A DNA stretch of 64,000 nt from the NCBI GenBank assembly GCA_024400755.1, contig JAKSMG010000008.1, positions 1 to 64,000 on the forward strand. Reading direction: 5' to 3'. Below are positions 63,677 to 64,000 of the stretch, piece after piece. The notes beneath the pieces were generated by a model. That model did no database searches and was not told the DNA's origin. It saw only the letters and a list, made by a program, of their open reading frames with translations. The DNA comes from Bacteroidales bacterium. Its GTDB lineage: Bacteria; Bacteroidota; Bacteroidia; Bacteroidales; WCHB1-69. A program made the translations under genes and the position numbers. Position 1 is the first letter of the stretch. Each line of letters starts with the position of its first letter.

Positions 63677-64000
63677 TTATTTTGCCAAAATCACAAAGAC
63701 CGTTCTACGATTTTTTGCTCTTCCCTCCGCCGTATTATTGTCGGCAATCGGTTTTGACTCTCCATAACCTTTATAACGAAGTCTGCTTGAATCTCCCAAC
63801 TGGCTTACCACATAATCATACACCGATTTGGCACGCGATTCGGACAGCAATTGATTGGACTTGTCATCACCCACATTATCGGTATGTCCTTGTATTTCCA
63901 CTTTCACGGAAGGATTCTCATTTAAAAATTCGACAAAAAGGGCAATCATTTGCTTAGATTCCTCCGTCAAACTATAATCGTTGGTACTGAAATTTATATC
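63677..64000 (-). CDS. OmpA-family C-terminal domain protein (partial)
   Basis: The frame stays open to the window edge, so only about 107 C-terminal residues are seen. They form an OmpA-like peptidoglycan-binding domain: VEIQGHTDNVGDD, LSESRAKSVYDYVVSQLG, LRYKGYGESKPIADN and GRAKNRRTVFVI. The Asp of HTDN and the Arg of NRR are the diaminopimelate-binding residues. The N-terminal part, probably a barrel or a lipoprotein, lies outside. It anchors the outer membrane to the wall. Confidence 0.9.
   Translation of the reverse strand, partial: DINFSTNDYSLTEESKQMIALFVEFLNENPSVKVEIQGHTDNVGDDKSNQLLSESRAKSVYDYVVSQLGDSSRLRYKGYGESKPIADNNTAEGRAKNRRTVFVILAK

Overview
The window looks like a chromosomal segment of a Bacteroidota bacterium, probably order Bacteroidales. 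Four signs support this: many upstream regions carry the Bacteroidota -7 box TAnnTTTG; three or four secreted proteins end in type IX secretion (T9SS) sorting domains; there is a GldH-like lipoprotein, a viroplasmin-type RNase HI and SurA-like chaperone genes next to mutL; and a lysine 5,6-aminomutase operon points to amino-acid fermentation. No rRNA, phage, CRISPR or classical insertion sequence was seen.

Layout. 1-2430: 93-bp tandem repeats, then a NERD nuclease gene and a Fic gene enclosed by two 141-bp direct repeats. 2450-5602: a 1050-residue T9SS cargo protein with tandem InlB-type repeats. 5875-8203: rnhA, gldH-like, gpsA. 8410-13303: a stress-signalling block on the minus strand (small alarmone hydrolase, RelA/SpoT synthetase, PP2C phosphatase with Cache and HAMP, HATPase anti-sigma kinase, mtnN). 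13678-17107: an Rpn-family PD-(D/E)XK nuclease, a T9SS cargo protein and a truncated Rpn. 17328-23392: two more T9SS proteins and an outer-membrane barrel. 23793-27452: AddB-like nuclease and a ComEA-like protein. 27657-32657: tRNA-Lys, PPIase/SurA-like genes, mutL. 33009-38183: another Rpn, a HAD phosphatase, then tig-clpP-clpX. 38180-45591: response regulator, DMT exporter, initiator tRNA, NlpC/P60-LysM, meaB, three tiny Cys-rich lipoproteins, polA. 45770-49000: a very large fused flavo-iron-sulfur dehydrogenase. 49243-50666: a second Rpn copy inside repeat litter. 50667-54751: truncated AlaDH-like protein, tsaE, a BadF-type kinase, nadE, pfkA. 54756-64000: lipoproteins, a CoA-transferase subunit with kamE and kamD, CDF transporter, pepD, a cystatin-like lipoprotein, tRNA-Arg and tRNA-Pro, murC and the C-terminus of an OmpA-family protein.

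Themes. Secreted adhesin-like proteins and a cystatin-like lipoprotein suggest a proteolytic, host- or community-associated lifestyle, and kamDE plus the CoA transferase would use the released lysine. The block 8.4-13.3 kb combines (p)ppGpp synthesis and breakdown with a partner-switching pair. Genome plasticity is prominent: four Rpn loci (two sharing a 777-bp identical tract, one truncated) lie mostly next to short repeats whose hairpin stems differ from locus to locus while loops and cores are shared.

The least ordinary items are the HcnA-HcnB-HcnC-like fusion (45770-49000), the stefin-like lipoprotein (61245-61943), the AlaDH relative lacking its Rossmann domain (50667-51374), the converted Rpn pair, and the covarying-stem repeat family.
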